A stretch of 64,000 nt of DNA from Tetracentron sinense (taxonomy: Eukaryota; Streptophyta; Magnoliopsida; Trochodendrales; Trochodendraceae), in contig CM026568.1 of NCBI GenBank assembly GCA_015143295.1, forward strand, positions 13,398,607 to 13,462,606, written 5' to 3'. Position 1 is the stretch's first letter, and every line of letters starts with the position of its first letter. The notes beneath the pieces are model-generated. The model did no database searches, was not told the origin of the DNA, and saw nothing but the letters and a program-made list of their open reading frames with translations. This document shows, one piece after another, positions 12,960-27,000 of this stretch. The position numbers were made by a program, and so were the translations under genes.

Positions 12960-13615
12960 ACGAGACTCTTAAACTACCGCGATAAAAACGTAGTTTTAAA
13001 CTAGCCGCCTTGGCTATCATTATTATAATTCTGATATATATAATATTATTATTGTTTAATGATATAATTTTTTTTTTTGGTTTGAATATGGTAGTTTGGT
13101 AAACAAAAAACATGTATTGTATATACTTCTCATGTCTTTTACCATATAATATAGTAGAGATTTGTATATCCAACAAAAAGATTTGTATATCCAACAAAAT
13201 AGATTTGTAGATTGAAGAAGAAAGAAGAGACGAATGGTGTGGAGTAAGTTTTCCTCATGTTGACTTGTCATCTCTCTCGCTCAAAGGGTGGACCAATTGG
13301 TCTCTCTCTTTCTCCCTTTCGATAGTCATTTTAGACTTACTTTTTTTGTTCCTTTTTTTATTCTCAATACTTGAAATCACATTTTATTATTCCTAGAATT
13401 GTTTTTAAGGAGGGTTTCATCATAACATCTTGATAATGAGAATTTTGCAATTATATCAATTGCAGTGCCTCTTTTTCAAGGAAATGCATCATACATAGAT
13501 CTCATATTGGGAAAGATTTTTGCAGCAAAAAGTTCATCAAGTGAAGCCTTAGGCTGCCACCTTAGGCATTCAAGGGGTCGTTCGCCTCAAGTTGCCTGGT
13601 CGCCTTGACAACCAT
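12960..13615 (+). mobile_element. GCCTAGGCG-family element II, copy 1
   Basis: Shares with 43281-44050 and 54305-55389 the core with accatataatat, atatccaacaaaa, the ttgtcatctctc/ggaccaattggtctctctct block and catagatctcatat. It ends gtcgccttgacaaccat. The left end is decayed and no target duplication was established. Confidence 0.65.
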
Positions 13616-13669
13616 ATTTGTAACAATGGTTCTACCCAAAATGAAACCCCATTCAGGTTTTATAGTCTT

Positions 13670-13962
13670 TCGATAGTTTTAACCAATACTATTGCATATC
13701 ATAACAATATCAATAATATCGACTGATACTAGTAAGTTGTGCAACAATATTGCTCGATATGTTGGAACTAAAAAAAAGGGTTTAAAATATATGGTATTGA
13801 TTGTGTTTCGATATGTATTGACGTATCGAGCCGATGTAGACTTACAATTGATAAGTCTCAATACACACTCGATGCAGGAAAAAAAAGGAAGTCTGCATTA
13901 AGGTGTTTTGGTATTACTAAAAACCGAAACGTATCGAACCGATACTTGTCAATATTTTAAAC
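13670..13962. mobile_element. Small CGATAC-word element, candidate
   Basis: About 290 bases with gtatcgaaccgatac and related words at one side and cgatagttttaaccaatac at the other, loosely inverted. It resembles the CCGATACG-word family (28606-28925) but no target duplication was confirmed. Confidence 0.4.
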
Positions 13963-13984
13963 AATTTTCCTTACATGATCCTCC

Positions 13985-14500
13985 TTTAGGTTTTCTCTTA
14001 ATGACCGTGTTGATATGCAAATATATGCAGCTACACTTGTATCATCTTGTCATGCCTACAACGGAGGAAAATGTGGATCATCTTCTTATACATTGCCTTT
14101 TTGTGATCGGTCTCTGGAACTGGTTTTTATCTCTTCTTGGAGTTGCCTGGGTCTTCCCTTGTTCCTTCCATAGCTCTTTATCTTGCCAGCATGCGTCTAC
14201 ATTGGGTGCCTCAACTGAGATGGTATGCGCTTTTCTTCCAGGGGCAATCTCATGGTCCATTTAGAAGTGGAGAAACAAAAGGATATTCGAAGACACCACG
14301 CTCCCACACTCTAAGGTCCGAAGGCGGGTTAATCACTTGTTGATGGATTGGTGCTCTAGCAAGGTTGATTTTGAGCATTTGGAGATATCTCGTTTGTTGC
14401 CTGAATAGGAGATCATATAGTCTCAATGACGTTTTAATATTTCCCTTCTTAATATGTTGCATTTCCTTTCTGTTCTTTATTATTTGATTATTCATTAGTC
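13985..14500 (+). mobile_element. LINE-1 3' fragment
   Basis: The + strand reads PTTEENVDHLLIHCLFVIGL then WNWFLSLLGVAWVFP, followed in other frames by IFEDTTLPHSKVRRRVNHLL and SSKVDFEHLEISRLLPE. This is the C-terminal zf-RVT region and tail of plant L1 ORF2. The 5' part is missing, and the 3' end near 14500 has no clear poly(A). Confidence 0.8.
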
Positions 14501-14664
14501 TTAGCCCTTCACTTCACTATCTGTGAACTTTAACTTGCACATGCTATTTCAGAATGTACTATTTGATTTTTTCTTAGAAAATTTGTAAATATTCAAATTG
14601 TTTGGTTCTATATATATATATATAAATATATGAAGATTTTCTGTTAGATCAAGTAAAACCTTGT

Positions 14665-14665
<1 letters not shown>

Positions 14666-14705
<40 letters not shown>
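14666..14705. repeat. (CA)n microsatellite
   Basis: About nineteen uninterrupted CA units, 130 bases upstream of exon A. A likely length-polymorphic marker. Confidence 0.95.
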
Positions 14706-14708
<3 letters not shown>

Positions 14709-14835
14709 TCTCCTTTGTTTTTGGTTGTCCTTTTCTTCTTGGATCACTATTTTGGTTATCTGCTCATCCTGCTTCTTCAGAAATTTTTCGTGATTTCTGA
14801 ATTATTTTAGGACCTCTCAATTCTGTCTTTGTCAG

Positions 14836-15048
14836 GTCATTGGGGATCCTTCTTTGATTTCAAAACAAAGATCTCTTGTGATAGATGCTGCACGTGCCCT
14901 TGACAAAGCAAAAATGATGCGGTTTGATGAGAAAAGTGGCAATTTTTATTGTACAGAGCTTGGTCGCATAGCTAGCCACTTTTATATTCAATACTCCAGT
15001 GTTGAAACTTACAATGAAATGCTGAGACGCCACATGAATGACAGTGAG
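14836..15048 (+). CDS. DExH14: Helicase exon A (71 codons, end of cassette 1 winged helix)
   Basis: First exon visible in the window, phase 0 at both ends, with acceptor tttgtcag and donor gag|gtattt. It includes [20 protein letters not shown] and [14 protein letters not shown], the strongly conserved winged-helix to Sec63 junction of the ASCC3/Brr2 family. The preceding exon, expected to encode a NPLAYGIGW-like segment, was not found upstream. Confidence 0.93.
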
Positions 15049-18000
15049 GTATTTGGTTAGGTCTAACATACTTGTTTCTTTCTGCCTGGTCCAACATACT
15101 GGTTTCTTTCTGCCTAGTTTATTTTCGATTTCTAATCTTATTAGTTTTCCTGATTATTAAGTATATGATGTTCATTATGAAAATTCGAGCAAACTTAGAA
15201 GAGCTTCTTACGTTTGCAGATATACTCCTGCTTTAGACAATGAGTAGGATTCATCATTCCCCAGTTTTAGTTTGGGAAGCCGAAGTGTCCTAGTTACGAT
15301 AATTTTACACCATTTCTTTTTTGTCTCTCTCAATCATGGGATATTTTCTAAATTTTTTTCCCTGGAAGGACCATGTCTCATGGTGCACAACTTAAGATGT
15401 TGGGACAAATCATTAACTTATTTTAACTAGGGTAATGTAGGTTTACTTTTTTTCCATTATATCTAGTCCATTATAACTAGAGTGGTTCATTTAATCCCTG
15501 CCATTCTTTCAATACTACAGGTAATTAACATGGTGGCCCATTCTTCTGAATTTGAAAATATTGCTGTTAGAGAAGAGGAGCAGAACGAGCTAGAAACATT
15601 GGCTCGCACATCATGTCCCTTAGAAGTTAAGGGTGGTCCTTCTAATAAACATGGAAAAATTTCAATCCTCATTCAGGTATTTGCTTACTTCTCAGAGATT
15701 TCAGTAGTTATTGATTTCCCTTTGCCGAGTAAAAGAAAAGGTGATATTTGAGAAATAATTTTCGGTTATGTAATTTGCAGTTATACATATCACGAGGCTC
15801 GATAGATAGCTTTTCGTTAATTTCTGATGCAGCATATATAAGTGCAAGCTTGGCCCGTATCATGCGAGCGTTATTTGAAATTTGTCTGGGCAGGGGGTGG
15901 TGTGAGATGTCTTCCTTCATGCTGCAATATTGCAAATCTGTGGATCGCCAGATTTGGCCCCATCAACATCCCCTCAGACAGTTTGATAAGGATCTCTCTT
16001 CAGAAGTTTGTGTAGCATCTTACTATTTTCCAATTTTGGTTAAGTATTTTGTTATGAACTACATTTAATTATATCATAACCTATCTGAATCAGATGCTGA
16101 GGAAGCTTGAAGAACGAGGCGCTGACTTAGACCGCCTGCAAGAGATGGAAGAAAAAGACATTGGAGCACTGATTCGTTATGCACCTGGAGGAAAGGTAAC
16201 ACTTATCATATGCATCTGATCTGACTGTTTCTATGTATTTTATTTAGTTTAGATCTCCAATTTTAATTTTGTTTTCTTTCATTTTGAAGTTGATTAAGCA
16301 ATATTTAGGACATTTCCCATGGATCCACTTATCTGCTACTGTAAGTCCAATTACCAGAACCGTTTTGAAGGTAAGTCTCTCTTTGTCCAAGGATGAAGAT
16401 CTTCCAGTTAATTATTCGAGACTTGGGTGTGAAATTCCTATTGTTTGATATTCAACTCATTTTCTCAGGTAGATTTGCTCATAATGCCAGACTTCATCTG
16501 GAAGGATCGCTTTCATGGTGTTTCTGAACGTTGGTGGATTCTAGTTGAGGTGCTAACCAATAACCCACTTTCATGTTTGTTAGTTCCCAACAAAACATTC
16601 TGATGAGTCCTTGAGTGTTTTTTTGTTAATTAATTAATTTATTTTTTTCTAACACCTGGATTTAGATTAGCATTTACAGAACCATATGACAAATCTCATT
16701 TGAAGAACCTCTCCATCATTACAGTATACATCTAGGGAGATCTTATTGTATATTTGTTGATTACAGGATCTTCTTTCAGGAAAATTTTGTGATAATTAAA
16801 AGAGAATATTTGGACATATATATATATATATATATATATGAGGACAAGTTGTATGTATGTGATACATGGGGAGTGTTGCTTATGCGTCACATAGTTCGGT
16901 GCCATGCGGCAACTGTTTGTGCGCACAAAATAATTATGTATGGGTCCCCTAGGTGTGCCACGTGGCAAAAAAAAAGAGCTTGATCAGTGATGACCAGGCC
17001 ATCTGATGATGCTATTTTTCATAATGCGCCAAATCACCAGGCCTAGTACCCTGAGGTTATGTGCACGAGGGGACTGGAATCATTTTTTTCTTCTTTTTAA
17101 TTTGTAGGCCCAAACACTTGCAACGTGGTGCCAAACTGTACCTCCAGTCTTTTGTGGAAAAAGTAAATACTAATATACTATACATACCTTTATTCTCCCC
17201 TTCTTCTGGCATTTTGAGTGCTCTACTGTTTTCTATATATCTGTTGTATCTAACACTTTGTGTATTGTGGTATTTCATATTTGTGGCTGCGTAAGAGCTG
17301 TCTCTTAGCTAGATATTGTTTCTAGCCTTCATGAAATTAACTGATAGTCAAATATTTACTAATGTAGTGGTACACTTCTTGTCAACCTTACTCTAAATAA
17401 TCCGAGTACTGTGAAATTTGTAGTTGCGTCACAAGGCTCTCTTGCTAGATAGATATTGTTGAAGTTAATGACAATCATTGTGGGGCGCTAATGGAATGGC
17501 CTCCTATGGAATGATGAAGACAGCTGTAGGTTAGTACCGCCATAGCGGTTGAATCTAAAATATTTGACCTACTTCCAGAAGACGACAAACATGGTTTTCC
17601 GCCAAAGATCACAGACAGAAGCAATGGATTCGCGTTTGGTTCAACCATTTTTCTTTTCTCCAAGATCCTTTGTTTGATCAGCTCAGACCTATCAAAATCA
17701 AACTAATGGAGGAGTGGTGTTCAAGAGGATGAATGTCAGGGGGGGTTGTCTGTATTGCAAAAGAAAGAACATATTGATAGTAATCCCGAAAGGTTTCAAG
17801 AGAAGCGTATGGGTGAATAAGCAATATGTGATCTGCTCACAATTCCTCCCATCCTAAAATTCAAAACCGCTGTTTTCTCAACTACGACCCTCTGACGATA
17901 TCAGAGGCCATTTCCAGCAAAGCTCAGATCGATGGTGAGAGGGGAACTGGTCTGGGTTTGGGTGAGGTGGCCATTAAGACGTGCCATGGTGAAGGGGTAA

Positions 18001-21000
18001 ATAAATTTGGGAAATGGCATCTAACTTTGTTGTGTGATATGCTACGATGGGCTGAGTTGGGGTGGTAGTTGTGGATTGTTGGAAGAGTTTTTATGTAGTA
18101 GCTTCCTCATCTCTCTTTTTCCATTTGGAAACAGGATAGTCATGTTCTTCTGTTTTCAATTTGTGCGAACTTGGTTTATGACAATTATGACCAATAAAAT
18201 AGTTATTCATTGTTGGTGGTCTTTATTGAACTTTGTATCCCTCGATTGTTTGATTGCTAGCAGATGGATTAGTGTCAAGGGACTCACATTCCGTCTTTGG
18301 TCAGAATTGGTGTTTGAAGCCTAGGTGCCTCGCTCAGAGGACTAGAAGACATTGATTTCTGGTCAATCAACTTGGAAAATCTCTCGGAGGTCCTGAAATT
18401 TAATAAAGGAGGGATTTATAAACTTACCCCAATCAATCTCCATCCTTGATCAGGAAATGGTCTTCTCGCTGGTGGTCGAAGAGAATAGCAGTTAAAGAAA
18501 AGCTTCCCAGTATAGGAGGGGTCGAGAAGACGAATCAGCCTTGGAGTTTCTAGGTTGCTGAGCTGGATTCTCGGACCATGTATCTTCAGTTTTACAGGTC
18601 CTTTGTTGACCGTGAGGGTACAATGGCGACTTTGAGTCAAATAATAGTAGAAGGGAGGGATACCTTTAACCATGGTTGGGAAAACCAAAACCTTGAGTTC
18701 AAGTGTTCACAATCACATGTTTTGAGGCAGTGATGATGTGGTGAAGCCTAGACACATGACATATGTTCCCCTTTCCAGAAGTTATAAGAGAAAATCACCC
18801 TACAAACTTAATATCAGAGATCACTTTAGTTTGGGAGTTTGATTCGTGGACAAGAATTCGGATCCCCATCTTGCAATTTTGTGGTGGCCCACAATCTGAC
18901 CTGAAATAATGGGTTCTTAGTTAAAGGACCGAAGGACGCTATCAGACATTTTTCAAACTGCAGGGGCTTTATCAATAATTCACAAAAAATCTTTAAGAGA
19001 AGGCAGATAATCTATCCTTCCCATCTACAAGCGAAGAGTCTAATCGACCTTTAATGGGAAAATCTGGTCACCATCGTCAAAGAGGGGAGCCATCTAGGCG
19101 TTTTAAGGAGATGTAAAGCAGTGCCCTTGTGAAAATTCATATATTCCAGAGGTCAACTGAAAAGGACATTACTATTTACTAGGAGAAGACTTGTTGTCGA
19201 TTGGAGATGCTTATGACTACCATGGCTGACTCTGAACTATGGTGGAGATTGGCAAAGCCATAATGGAAGTGATGGAAAGTATGATTGAGTGGGACAGAGT
19301 TCATTTGTCTAAAATCATTCAATTGTCAGGTACTTTCAGCTCCTCCCCCATATCCCTCTTTCTTGTCTTTTAGTTGTGGTTGTAACGGAGGGAAGGACGA
19401 AAGGGAGAAGGTTGTGGCTTGAGGAGCAAGAAGAAGCAAAAGAAATGAGTGAATTTGAAGGTGCTACCATGGTTAACTTTTGTGAAGAGGAGATCTTCCT
19501 ACTGACAAAAGGCCGGGCTGTCGATAATGAAGTGAACCATGTTACGGTAGATCACTTTTTTAAAAAGCATGTGAGGCTCGGCTCGGGGCGAGACTTAAGG
19601 AAAACACTTTGAGGCTCAACCTTGAGGCTTAAACCTTATGAGGCTCACATGAGGCATACCCCTCACCTTGAAGTCGCTATATGTCTATGGCGTACGTCTC
19701 ATACATTAACTAAAATTAGGTTTCTAGCCACAACTAAGACTTAAATGTCATTGTTTTAAAATTTGTTTTTTGTTTCAACTAACACAAATAGTAATATTTA
19801 TTGTAGAGAAGACATTGAAAATGATGATGGTAATATTGGTTTCATTTAACACTTAATTTATTATGTTTATATATTTAGGATTATAAAACCCTTTAAGTTT
19901 AATTCACACTATTTCTCTAGTAGACATTGCAAAAATTTGGAGCCACTAGCCTACAATATAGTTCATGACTTATTTGCAATATTGTTACTAAAATTCTAAA
20001 TCCACCATATGAATTGATGTTTGAATATCATCTTCAATACATATATGTACAAAAAAGTAGATCTACATTTCAACATGTTTTTTTTTCTTGCATTTCTTAT
20101 TTTATTTTTTTATAATTAAATAAATTATATAGTATTTCCTATATGCACGCGTGCGCCCACCGAAACACAATGTGCACGAATACAAATATATATATATATA
20201 TACTATAATCTTTCATTAACTTTTGAATCTTTTTACAATTTTCCTTATATTTTTTTTTATTTGTTAAAATGAAAGAGCATGAAGCTTTCTTGTGAGGCTT
20301 AAGCCTCACGCATCTTGAGGTGCTAACGCCTTGCCTCATGCCTTCACGGTTTACAATATTGTTGTAGATATGCAAGAGGAGAAATTTCATTTGTCTGGAG
20401 ATTCTTAGCTCTATGGGATTGGGATTGTATGTTTCGGAGACTCAAGAGCTAGTGGTCGAGAGGAAGCCTAGAGCGACTTCTAAGTGACGTAGAATAATTT
20501 GAAAATTTTTGGGGATCCCCCAAGTGGGTCATGAAGAAGAGGTCAAATTGCTATTTCATGAAATCGAGAAAAATAAATGAAAGATTCCGGAAGAAAAAGG
20601 TGGAAGAGTTAAGGAAGGAATAATTTTAGATACCAGAAAGCCACGGTAACTATGAAAGAACATTAGTAGGCATAAGGAAGAGAGCAGTCGAAAGGTCATG
20701 GGTATGTCCAAAGCCTTGTAATCAAGCAAGGAATTATTTCTTGGAATTCCAAAGGTATTGAAAGTACAGTTAGAAGAATGCTAATCAGTGAATTTATGAA
20801 TAACCCAGAGCCAGAGATCACATGTATTCGAGATCCTAAGGTTGAACAAGTTGAAGAAGTTATAACCCGGGAGATTTCGGGGAACAAATACTTTGGCTAG
20901 GAAGTTTTACCCTCTATACATGCATTTAGAAGCATCATCATTTGCTCGGAGTAAAGAAGTGATGGAGTAGTAAACTATGTAATGGGGGAGTACTCTATAT

Positions 21001-24000
21001 ATTCTACTTAAAAACGTAGTAGTCCACTTTTATTGGGTTTTCTCGGGAGTGTGGCACGTCAAGAAGTGGCTCTTCTTCATTTTTCAGGAGGTGTTAAGTT
21101 CCGTTCCTAAGAAGTGTGCTCTTCTGTGGTGCTTGGTTGGTGATTTCAACACTATAAGAATTTCATACGAGAAGAAAGGAGGAAGGAGAATATCGTGGAA
21201 GATGGAGTTCGGGGAGTTTCTCAATAGGAATTGAACTTGTGGATAGCCCGTTAAACGGTGCGGCATTCACATGGTCAAACTTCTAAAGAAACCCCTCCTT
21301 GCCGTTACCCGCTGGTGTCTTTGGAAGCTTTGCCCTTCCCTGTTTGGACCACATATCTATTATGCTAGAATCTGGAAATAGGTTGGGGGCCTTCGCCTTT
21401 CAAGTTTATAGAAATGTGGCTGCAAACTCCATATTTTCTAGATGTTGTAAAGGATTGCTTGAAATAGTCTTCTTTGGGGGTAAAGCAAGTATGGTTTTTC
21501 TATTGAGATTTGCTCTTAAATTAGAGACTCAAAAGGAGGAATAAAGGTGCTTGATTGCATTCTGGAAACAAAAAACAAGATGGTTACTGACATCCCTTCA
21601 CTGGATATGAAGGAAGAGTTATGTTTGCTATCACTAGAAGTAGACACTAGGTATGCGGCGAAGGCCTATCAGAATACGATGCTTGTGAAGAAATCAGCTG
21701 GAAGCCTAACTCCAAAATTAGGTGGTTGAAGGAGGGAGAGAAGAATTCAAGTTTCTTTCTTTGCATGGCTAAGTCGTGGAGTACCAACAATATATCTGTG
21801 AGAGACTATATGATGAGACCATAGCCTGAAACTTGATGAGGTGATTTTCAATTGTGTATTGCCGATTAATTGTTTTTTTTTTATTGATATGAAATTCAAT
21901 TAGAAGCAAAGGAGAATATCCGAGAAAAAGAAAGAAAAAAGAACTAAGGGGATTCCTGAAGAAAAAGAACAAAAAACAAATCAAGAATTAGTAGTCGCAA
22001 AATAAAACATGACTCCATCAGTGCAAAAACATCAGTGATACTGACACTAGGAGTGTAAACGAGCTGAGTCGAATCGAGCTTGGCTCATAACATATGTAAC
22101 TGACTCGAGCTCTATATTGTTAGCCCAATCTCAGTGTTTATAAATAATCAAGTTGAGCTGGCTCGCGAGCTATGTTATTCTTGACTCGCTACCGTATTTT
22201 ATAAAAAAAAAAAATCAAATCAAATCAAAATCCAAATGAAAACCCTAGTCCCTAGATAGTAGAAGCATACTCTGATTTCCATCAAAAGATAATATAGAAA
22301 AAATAGAACATGCTCTTGGTTTGTGGATTTATCTACGTCTTTATGGTAGATGCAAGGGAAGAACTTTAGAAAAGAGACATAGATGTAACCTAAAACAGGA
22401 AGATCATGGGATTTCCTGTAGAGCTTTAGTAAGTGCTGTCCTGGTTTTGCTGTCTTATACACCCAAAACACAACAAAGCTGGAAACAAAGCCATCACATG
22501 ATTGTATCTTTTTTTGGTATGTGTTCATAGTTCACACCAAGGTTATGAATGTTGATATCGTAGGATATGTCACACCGACGTGAAAAAGATATATAAGGTA
22601 TACATCTTCTTGTGGGGATTATAGCGCACGTCGAGGAAAACATAGAATTGTACAATGAAACTTCAGGAAATGTTAATGTAGATGTTAATACACATTTGAG
22701 GATAAGAGATGCAATGGGAAGAAGGGGGCAAAGATGTGCGCTAACGACAATGTATGATTAAATAATATTGATATAACTTACATAAAATGTTTCATTCATC
22801 CATCAATCACAATCAGAGTTCCTTATATAATACGTCCATGATCCAATCCATCCCAAGAACTACAATTAGAACCAAATGGAGTTATGCAAAGGCTTGAATG
22901 CATCTCTATCCTAACTAGGTTGATGATAGTACCATGATGCATAGCGCAGGTGGTTACGTGGTCCAAGTGTAGAAACACTCCCATCAATGGATACTATGGG
23001 TATTAAGGCATAACTATCACCATGAGCCTTAGGATTCGAAAAAAGCCTTGCAATTTGGAAGTTGAAATTAGACCCGGACAGCTAAAAATTGAACATTAGC
23101 CTAGAACTAGAAATTTTGATGTTGATTCTTTTGCAATTTTAATTTATGAGTATTTTAAATGAATATAAATGGCGGGCACCTAACATTTGCTTAGAAAGTT
23201 TTTGTAAAGCTTGAATGCAAGTCTTTTTCTGTTGAATTGTTAGTTGAGTTTTTGACCATGCAGATGAAAATATTTTTGAAGACTAAAATATGACTTTTCT
23301 CACCAGACTTTTGGGTTTTAGTAATGTTTTGATACAGTAGAATTTATAAAATTTTAAATTTTGAGAAATATCTTAGCATTTGAAAGTTGAAATTTTGACA
23401 TGAATCCTAAAAAGCAGATTTTGTTCTTGAACTGAAAAGTTGACTTTTTATTTTTTCTGGAATTTAGATCTACGTTTTTATAGCTTAAAAATCAAAAGAG
23501 TAAAGCATTAACCAAAATATCGCATATATGACATGATATATGCGAAATTTCAAAGATATCGCACAATATTCTTATAAAATAACGAAAGTACCCAAAAGAT
23601 ATATTGTTTATGTGCGATATCGAAAAATATCATTGATATTTCACAAATACCGACAATATTTTAAATCATGGTTCACACACAAAAAACCCATAGCTGCAAC
23701 AATGTATGTTTCAAAAACAAAACGAGGGAGGTTCCCAGATATTCCTTTCCGTTACCGGCCATAACAATATTGCATATATCTCTTTGTTCTTAAAGAGAGA
23801 ATATTAAAGGTAGAGTTTTCTATAAACAAGACTTAAAAGAGGAAATTACATTTAGGTTATACCTTAACAAAAAATTGTTATTTAAGTTTCATTATTCTTT
23901 CATTTGAAAAAAAGTATTGTAAGGGCTATTAGTGTAATTCAAAAGACTAAAAATTAATCGAGCGGAGCCGAACCTGAGATAGATTCTGCTCGATAACTAA

Positions 24001-27000
24001 ACGAGTTCATCTCAGTAGTTTAGCTCGGCTCATCGACTAAACCCCCTGCTTAAGCTCGGTCCGTTTCGAAACGAATCGAGTCGGCTCACGAGTTGATTTG
24101 TCTCATTGACAACCCTAATTGACACTTAAAAACTCTATAGAAGCCATTGTTCAGTTTCTCAAACTCCAACCAATAGATGACCAAAGGGACGTTGTAGAGG
24201 AGCCGAATAATCGAAGATCCTACTATTATGCACTTTCCAAGGCCCCAACAGATTGAAGCTAGTAACATCTCCGACAGGACGTTACTTCTAGCACTAAAGA
24301 CACCATAAGGCCATTCAAAAATGACCTTGACATCTTTTCCCATAGCTAGAATGAACCCCAAATCCATTCATTAGACGGAGAAATGAAGGAGAAGATGAGA
24401 TACACATTATTTTGTATCGTGACAAAGGAAATATCTATTTGAGATGTACACCACGGTTCCTCAAATGGTTGGCAATAAGAATCTTATCCAACACATTCAT
24501 CCAGAAAGCAGCTTTCACTTTAACAATATGTGTGTAGCCTTGATCCCTGAGAAAGGTGGAATCAGGATTTGAAGGATCCCTGCCGAATTAGTTCGGTGGA
24601 AAGTCTTTCTAAGATTCTTCCAAAAGTGTTAGTATTGTGACTTAAGGAGGTGATGTGTATCTTTAGCTCTCCCTCAATGGGGCTTTTGTGAAAGGTAGGC
24701 AGATTTTGGTTGTCGTCCTCATAGCTCATAATCCAGAATTCGAGAAGGAAAACCCGGGGTCTTGCGTTAACTAGAAATCAAAAAGCATATGAGCATTCTA
24801 ACTAGGATTTCTTGGGTTATTATCATGGGAAGAGTGGGATTTGGTATCAGGTGGCGAAGATGGATTAGATGGAAGCTTACAATTCTGATGCTTATCTCTT
24901 TATCTTGATTAATGGTTCTCCCATGTGGTATTTCAAAAGCTCTTGGGGTTTTAGACACAGTGATAAGCTATCTCTTTCTCATCTTACTATGGTTACCGAA
25001 ACATTAGGTAGACTAATATCCAAGGCAAGAACTATTGTCATTGAAGGCTTTTCATTAGGATTCAAGGTTCAATAATCTCGTCTTCAGTTTGCAGGTGATA
25101 CTCTGTTACTTTATGAAGCATCTCATAGCCAATTAAGAATTTTAACATGCATCGTTAGAGGTTTTGATGCAATATTAGGTTTGAAAGTAAACCTTAGTAA
25201 AAGTAATATTTTTCGCTGTGGGAATGAGCTTTCTAATTGCTTGAAAATGCAAGGTTAGCTCATATGCCTCAATATATTTGGGTCTTCATCTTGTTGCAAG
25301 CTATTAAGCCTAATCTTCTTGGGATTCAGTATTGAAAGTAATAATAATAAGCTTGCAACGTGGAAATCTAATTTCCTCCAAAACGGTGGTAAGCTTACTC
25401 ACTATTATATTTTTAGCCAAGGTTTTCAATATTTGTGAAGAATGCATTATATTGGCTGATATATCGCAATTTCACACCCCAGGGGTATGTCTATCCCTTG
25501 TAAAAATCTCCTTTTAGAAGGACAATAGGGTTGATTCGAGATAAAGGGATATTCTCCAAAAGTCAAGCGTACAGCCCTAAGGGGTGTAGAACCACATAGG
25601 GACACGCCACAATGCGCTCTTGCATCACTATGTTAGTGGTTAGTACTTAGTACCATGGTTTTGGAGCTGGCAAGCACACTGCTATATCAGCACAGGGGAA
25701 CTGCTACCTATATATTGGGAATTCTCCCTTGAGACTTGATCCAAGGACCTTGGCTTAATGAAGGGCACACCTTCGCTATCTGACTGGAAAAATATCTTCA
25801 ATTTATTGCATTGATCTCTCAATCTTTTGCAAATATCTCATATTATCGCACGATATTTTGGATAATCTCCGTATAAATATTATGCTGGTCAAAATGGGGA
25901 TATTTCGATCGATGACTTAAGATATTGGGGAATTTCTTCCTTCTTGGTTTTTCAATCTCGTTTCTCTCAAATGTTCTTTGATTTTGCTCTAATCAACTAA
26001 AATAAAGTGGAAATCGTTGCGAAGAATGCTTGAGGAGTTTTGTTTTTCTTTTTTTAAAGCGCAAGAAAGGTATGCATTTCTAAGTTTTTAGGATTTTATG
26101 CTTATTAGTAGACCGACTGGATTCAAACTTAAGTAAGGTATTTCCGACCATTCTAATGATTGACGAGAAAATTTTTAATTAAAAAAAAATGTTATTATAG
26201 AAATAAGTTATGAGGCAAATTAAGTTAAAGTTCAGTATGTTCTATATGTATGGTCGATCTGCCAATTGGCCAGGTTCTTTTAATTTTTGGAAAAAAAATG
26301 ATTTTAGCTACAAAATATTTATAAGCAATTTAATTACGCATAAATATAAAATAAGTAAGTGTACAATAATTATGTAAAGCATTACATAATTTTGTTAGAT
26401 TTCTTTTCAATGTTTAATTAAAGAATTCAAAAGTTAATTAAAATTGGATATTGAAGGAAAAAAATACATATATTAGATGTATATGCTCCTTTTTGCAACT
26501 ACTATGTAATTCGTAATTTTTTTTTTTGGTTATAAGTGTGCATTTATGCTTAACCAAATTTGCCCCAATTTTTCTATTGTATGATGGAAAATCCGCCATT
26601 TTGAAAATATTTTGTGATATATCCCATTTCAGCCTACAATCTTTCTCGGGAAAACAAAATTTAAAACCTTATCAGTAGCAAATTGTCTAGTTTGTATAAA
26701 TTTGTTCCTTCCCTTGATTCCTGTGTCGGATCAAGAACGGATAGGGCTATTACTCAATCAAATCATTTCACCTTGACCTTGCTATGTTAGGAGGCAACAA
26801 AAGCTTTTTTCCTCACTTTATATGGAAGGCTGGAATCCCATCAAAGTTTTCTTATTGTGGTTGCTTTACTTGATAAAATTCTCACCATCAAACATCTTAT
26901 TTGTTAGAGGTTGAAGAAATACAAATAACTGCTATACGTGTAAAAAAGACGGGGAATCTGTGTACCACCTCCTATTACACTGCAGTTTTTCCAGGGTTAT

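Larger units (their letters stand above)
1..14835 (+). other. Upstream intron of the helicase gene, at least 14.8 kb
   Basis: No cassette 1 exon is visible before 14836, yet exon A begins mid-protein at a good acceptor. The stretch is therefore read as the tail of one large intron, filled with the repeats listed separately. An exon missed by eye is possible. Confidence 0.7.
21862..24440 (-). mobile_element. Possible minus-strand LINE-1 tail interrupting L1-A
   Basis: On the minus strand, sequence near 21870-21905 reads gaatttcatatcaataaaa followed by an A run, like a plant L1 3' end. The + strand L1-A loses its reading here and resumes near 24450. Most of the span is a later hAT-like insertion (22048-24117). 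The remainder (24126-24440) has open sequence on the minus strand that I cannot place. Confidence 0.4.

Noticed and set aside
17185-17481. Open frames in the 17.0-17.5 kb stretch
   Set aside because: No recognisable protein, and they lie in intron sequence before L1-A.
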